From a virus: a stretch of DNA of 40,101 nucleotides. The notes under the pieces were generated by a model. The model was not told the origin of the DNA, searched no databases, and saw only the letters and a program-made list of their open reading frames with translations. The stretch spans positions 1 to 40,101 of IMG/VR virus record IMGVR_UViG_3300025029_000035. One strand, given 5' to 3'. The position numbers and the translations under genes are program-made. Below are positions 39,024-40,101 of this stretch, piece by piece (the stretch's first letter is position 1; every line of letters begins with the position of its first letter).

Positions 39024-39126
39024 GGGAGTGACCACCGAAGGTGCGGGAACACCAGCGGTGGCCACCAACAAGCAGCACACACCTGCAAGTCGGCCAAGAC
39101 TCCCCTGCCTAGCTAGGCAAAGGCAG
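39024..39126 (+). ncRNA. Candidate structured RNA upstream of com
   Basis: Visible pairings form a closed multibranch structure. P1 is GGGAGT (39024-39029) with ACTCCC (39099-39104). P2 is CCACCG (39032-39037) with CGGTGG (39056-39061), enclosing P3 GGTG (39040-39043) with CACC (39050-39053), loop CGGGAA. P4 is GCAG (39072-39075) with CTGC (39083-39086). After P1 comes the palindrome TGCCTAGCTAGGCA (39106-39119), which competes with CTGCC/GGCAG (39105-39109 with 39122-39126). No reading frame covers 39022-39161. It could be a leader controlling com, or an independent phage RNA. Direct repeats ACGTTAGA follow at 39137-39152. Confidence 0.5.
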
Positions 39127-39161
39127 TCTAAGCCAAACGTTAGAACGTTAGAAGGCTTGAC

Positions 39162-39359
39162 ATGGTGTTAATAGAAATCCGTTGTAAGCAGTGCAATCGC
39201 AAGCTGGCCAACGTCAGCGACTACCAGTTCATAGAAATAAAGTGTCCGCGCTGCAGGCACCTAAACCAGCAGAGAGCCACGAGCTCCAAACCCCAACAGG
39301 AGATGCCTCGTGGCTACCCCAATCATTCCCTGGATGGGCGGCAAGCGCCGCCTAGCTGA
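39162..39359 (+). CDS. com: Com-like zinc-finger translational activator
   Basis: The 65-residue protein has the Com pattern: IRCKQCNRKLANVSDYQFIEIKCPRCRHLNQ, with two CxxC knuckles (Cys8, Cys11, Cys28, Cys31) that bind one zinc. In Mu, Com binds the com-mom message and opens an inhibitory stem-loop so that mom is translated. Here the overlapping downstream gene is an adenine methyltransferase instead. AGAAGG is the ribosome site. The gene ends 50 bases inside the methyltransferase frame, and its last 25 residues are likely shaped by that overlap. Confidence 0.88.
   Translation: MVLIEIRCKQCNRKLANVSDYQFIEIKCPRCRHLNQQRATSSKPQQEMPRGYPNHSLDGRQAPPS
39275..39315 (+). promoter_or_regulatory. Translation-inhibiting stem-loop over the methyltransferase start
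   Basis: AGCCACGAG (39275-39283) pairs perfectly with CTCGTGGCT (39307-39315), which contains the GTG start (39310-39312). Inside it, CTCC (39284-39287) pairs with GGAG (39299-39302), the ribosome-binding site. Both signals are thus buried in one stem with a 4-base bulge. This matches the role of the Mu mom inhibitory structure that Com opens. Confidence 0.75.
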
Positions 39360-40101
39360 CCGCATATTTCCGCTGATGCCGCCGCACCAGTGCTACGTAG
39401 AGCCCTTCGCAGGAGGGGCCGCGCTGTTCTTTCTGCGCCCATCGCCAGCCGATGTCGAGGTGCTTAACGACGTTAACGGCGACCTAGTGAACCTCTACCG
39501 TGTTGTCCAGAACCATCTAGAAGAGTTCGTCAGGCAGTTTAAGTGGGCGCTCTCCAGCCGCCAGGTGTTTGAGTGGCTCAAGATAACACGCCCAGAAACG
39601 CTCACTGATATACAGCGGGCCGCCCGCTTCTATTACCTCCAGCAGAATGCCTTTGGTGCCCGCATTGAAGGCCAAACGTTTGGCACTGCCACCACCACAC
39701 CACCAGGCTTGAACCTGCTGCGTTTAGAGGAGACGCTATCAGCGGCTCACCTGCGTTTATCGAGCACCTTTATAGAACACCTAAGCTGGCAGGACTGCAT
39801 TGAGCGATATGACCGCCCGCATACCCTCTTCTATATGGACCCTCCCTACTGGCAGACAGAAGGATATGGGGTACCCTTTGGCATAGAACAGTACGAGGAA
39901 ATGGCGTGCATGTTGGCCAAGCTCAAAGGCAAAGCCATCATCAGCCTCAACGACCACCCAGACATCCGCAGGATCTTCGCGGACTACCACATCGAAACCA
40001 CCGACATACGCTACACCGTCGGCGGCGGCAAAGGCTCAGACGCCATAGAGGTGCTGATCTTTAGCTGGGATGTGGATGCGGAACCAGCGGGTTTGTTTTA
40101 A
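39310..40101 (+). CDS. DNA adenine methyltransferase, D12 class (Dam-like)
   Basis: The 263-residue protein is complete and stops at the last base of the window. It has the N-terminal PWMGGKRRLADRI motif (7-19), the SAM-binding motif I YVEPFAGGAALFF (29-41), DVNGDLVNLYR, and catalytic motif IV DPPYW (177-181), all typical of D12-class N6-adenine methyltransferases. It probably modifies phage DNA to evade host restriction, taking the place of Mu mom. The GTG start overlaps com in another frame and is hidden in a stem-loop, so its synthesis should depend on Com. The recognition site cannot be told from sequence. Confidence 0.93.
   Translation: MATPIIPWMGGKRRLADRIFPLMPPHQCYVEPFAGGAALFFLRPSPADVEVLNDVNGDLVNLYRVVQNHLEEFVRQFKWALSSRQVFEWLKITRPETLTDIQRAARFYYLQQNAFGARIEGQTFGTATTTPPGLNLLRLEETLSAAHLRLSSTFIEHLSWQDCIERYDRPHTLFYMDPPYWQTEGYGVPFGIEQYEEMACMLAKLKGKAIISLNDHPDIRRIFADYHIETTDIRYTVGGGKGSDAIEVLIFSWDVDAEPAGLF

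Larger units (their letters stand above)
2875..40101 (+). mobile_element. Mu-like transposable prophage, right end beyond the window
   Basis: The region carries a repressor, a Ner-like protein, MuA-type transposase and MuB-type ATPase, GemA, Mor, Mu-type terminase, portal, MuF, gpG, protease and gpT-type capsid genes, and Com, in Mu order. The tail genes (single tube protein, frameshifted chaperone, very long tape measure) are those of a non-contractile tail, as in Pseudomonas B3/D3112-like phages. All genes except the repressor operon run rightward. The left end is placed at a TG next to a dapA remnant. The methyltransferase stops at the last base of the window, so the right end and the short target duplication expected for this group cannot be seen. 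No gene in the head, tail or transposition modules looks broken, so the prophage may be functional. Confidence 0.93.

Noticed and set aside
39024-39126. Self-cleaving ribozyme in the pre-com RNA
   Set aside because: I looked for hammerhead and HDV-like core sequences and found no match, so it is called only a structured RNA.
39157-39162. TTGACA as a promoter for com
   Set aside because: It matches a -35 box, but overlaps the com start codon and no -10 box lies at the proper distance.
1-40101. CRISPR arrays, tRNA or rRNA genes
   Set aside because: No regularly spaced long repeats and no tRNA-like or rRNA-like segments were seen.

Overview
The window is a nearly complete Mu-like transposable prophage (about 2875 to the last base) in a gammaproteobacterial chromosome. 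The protein sequences, moderately high GC and codon use look most like Halomonas or a relative; this host call is an inference from general resemblance, not from a marker gene.

Left flank (1-2874): a patch of damaged host DNA. It holds the 3' part of an IS1380-family transposase, a conserved-hypothetical gene cut off by that element, a dapA-like gene (4-hydroxy-tetrahydrodipicolinate synthase family) broken after its Schiff-base lysine by a complete IS5-family transposase gene, and a short dapA-like remnant that runs into the probable prophage left end at the TG at 2875.

Early region (2875-12805): a leftward repressor operon (S24/LexA-type repressor plus a small OB-fold-like gene) faces a rightward early operon across an operator/promoter region. 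The early operon carries a Ner-like regulator, a MuA-type DDE transposase, a MuB-type AAA+ ATPase, a chain of small overlapping accessory genes including DUF3164, then GemA and the middle/late activator Mor.

Late region: two possible morons (12835-13667), a lysis block (holin-like protein, lytic transglycosylase, two spanin-like proteins), Mu-type DNA packaging and head genes (DUF2730, gp26-like, small and large terminase, portal, MuF, gpG-like), a second inserted cassette (21491-23108: XRE regulator, ImmA/IrrE peptidase, small ORFs, own promoter, operators and terminator), then protease/scaffold, decoration protein, major capsid protein and connectors. The tail is of the long non-contractile type: tail tube, a G/GT-like chaperone pair with a -1 frameshift site, and a 1763-residue tape measure; no sheath or contractile baseplate genes are seen. 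So this is a Mu-type head and replication module joined to a siphovirus tail, as in Pseudomonas B3/D3112-type phages.

Right end (39022-40101): a compact, highly structured non-coding stretch, a Com-like zinc-finger gene, and an overlapping D12-class adenine methyltransferase whose ribosome-binding site and GTG start are buried in a strong stem-loop. This is a com-mom style translational switch with a methyltransferase in place of mom.

Most noteworthy: the com-methyltransferase switch, the structured RNA before com, the XRE-ImmA cassette with three regularly spaced operators, a roughly 30-base element shared upstream of the two late gene blocks, and 11-bp phased TTAA repeats directly after the major capsid and tail tube genes. 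The prophage right end is not inside the window.
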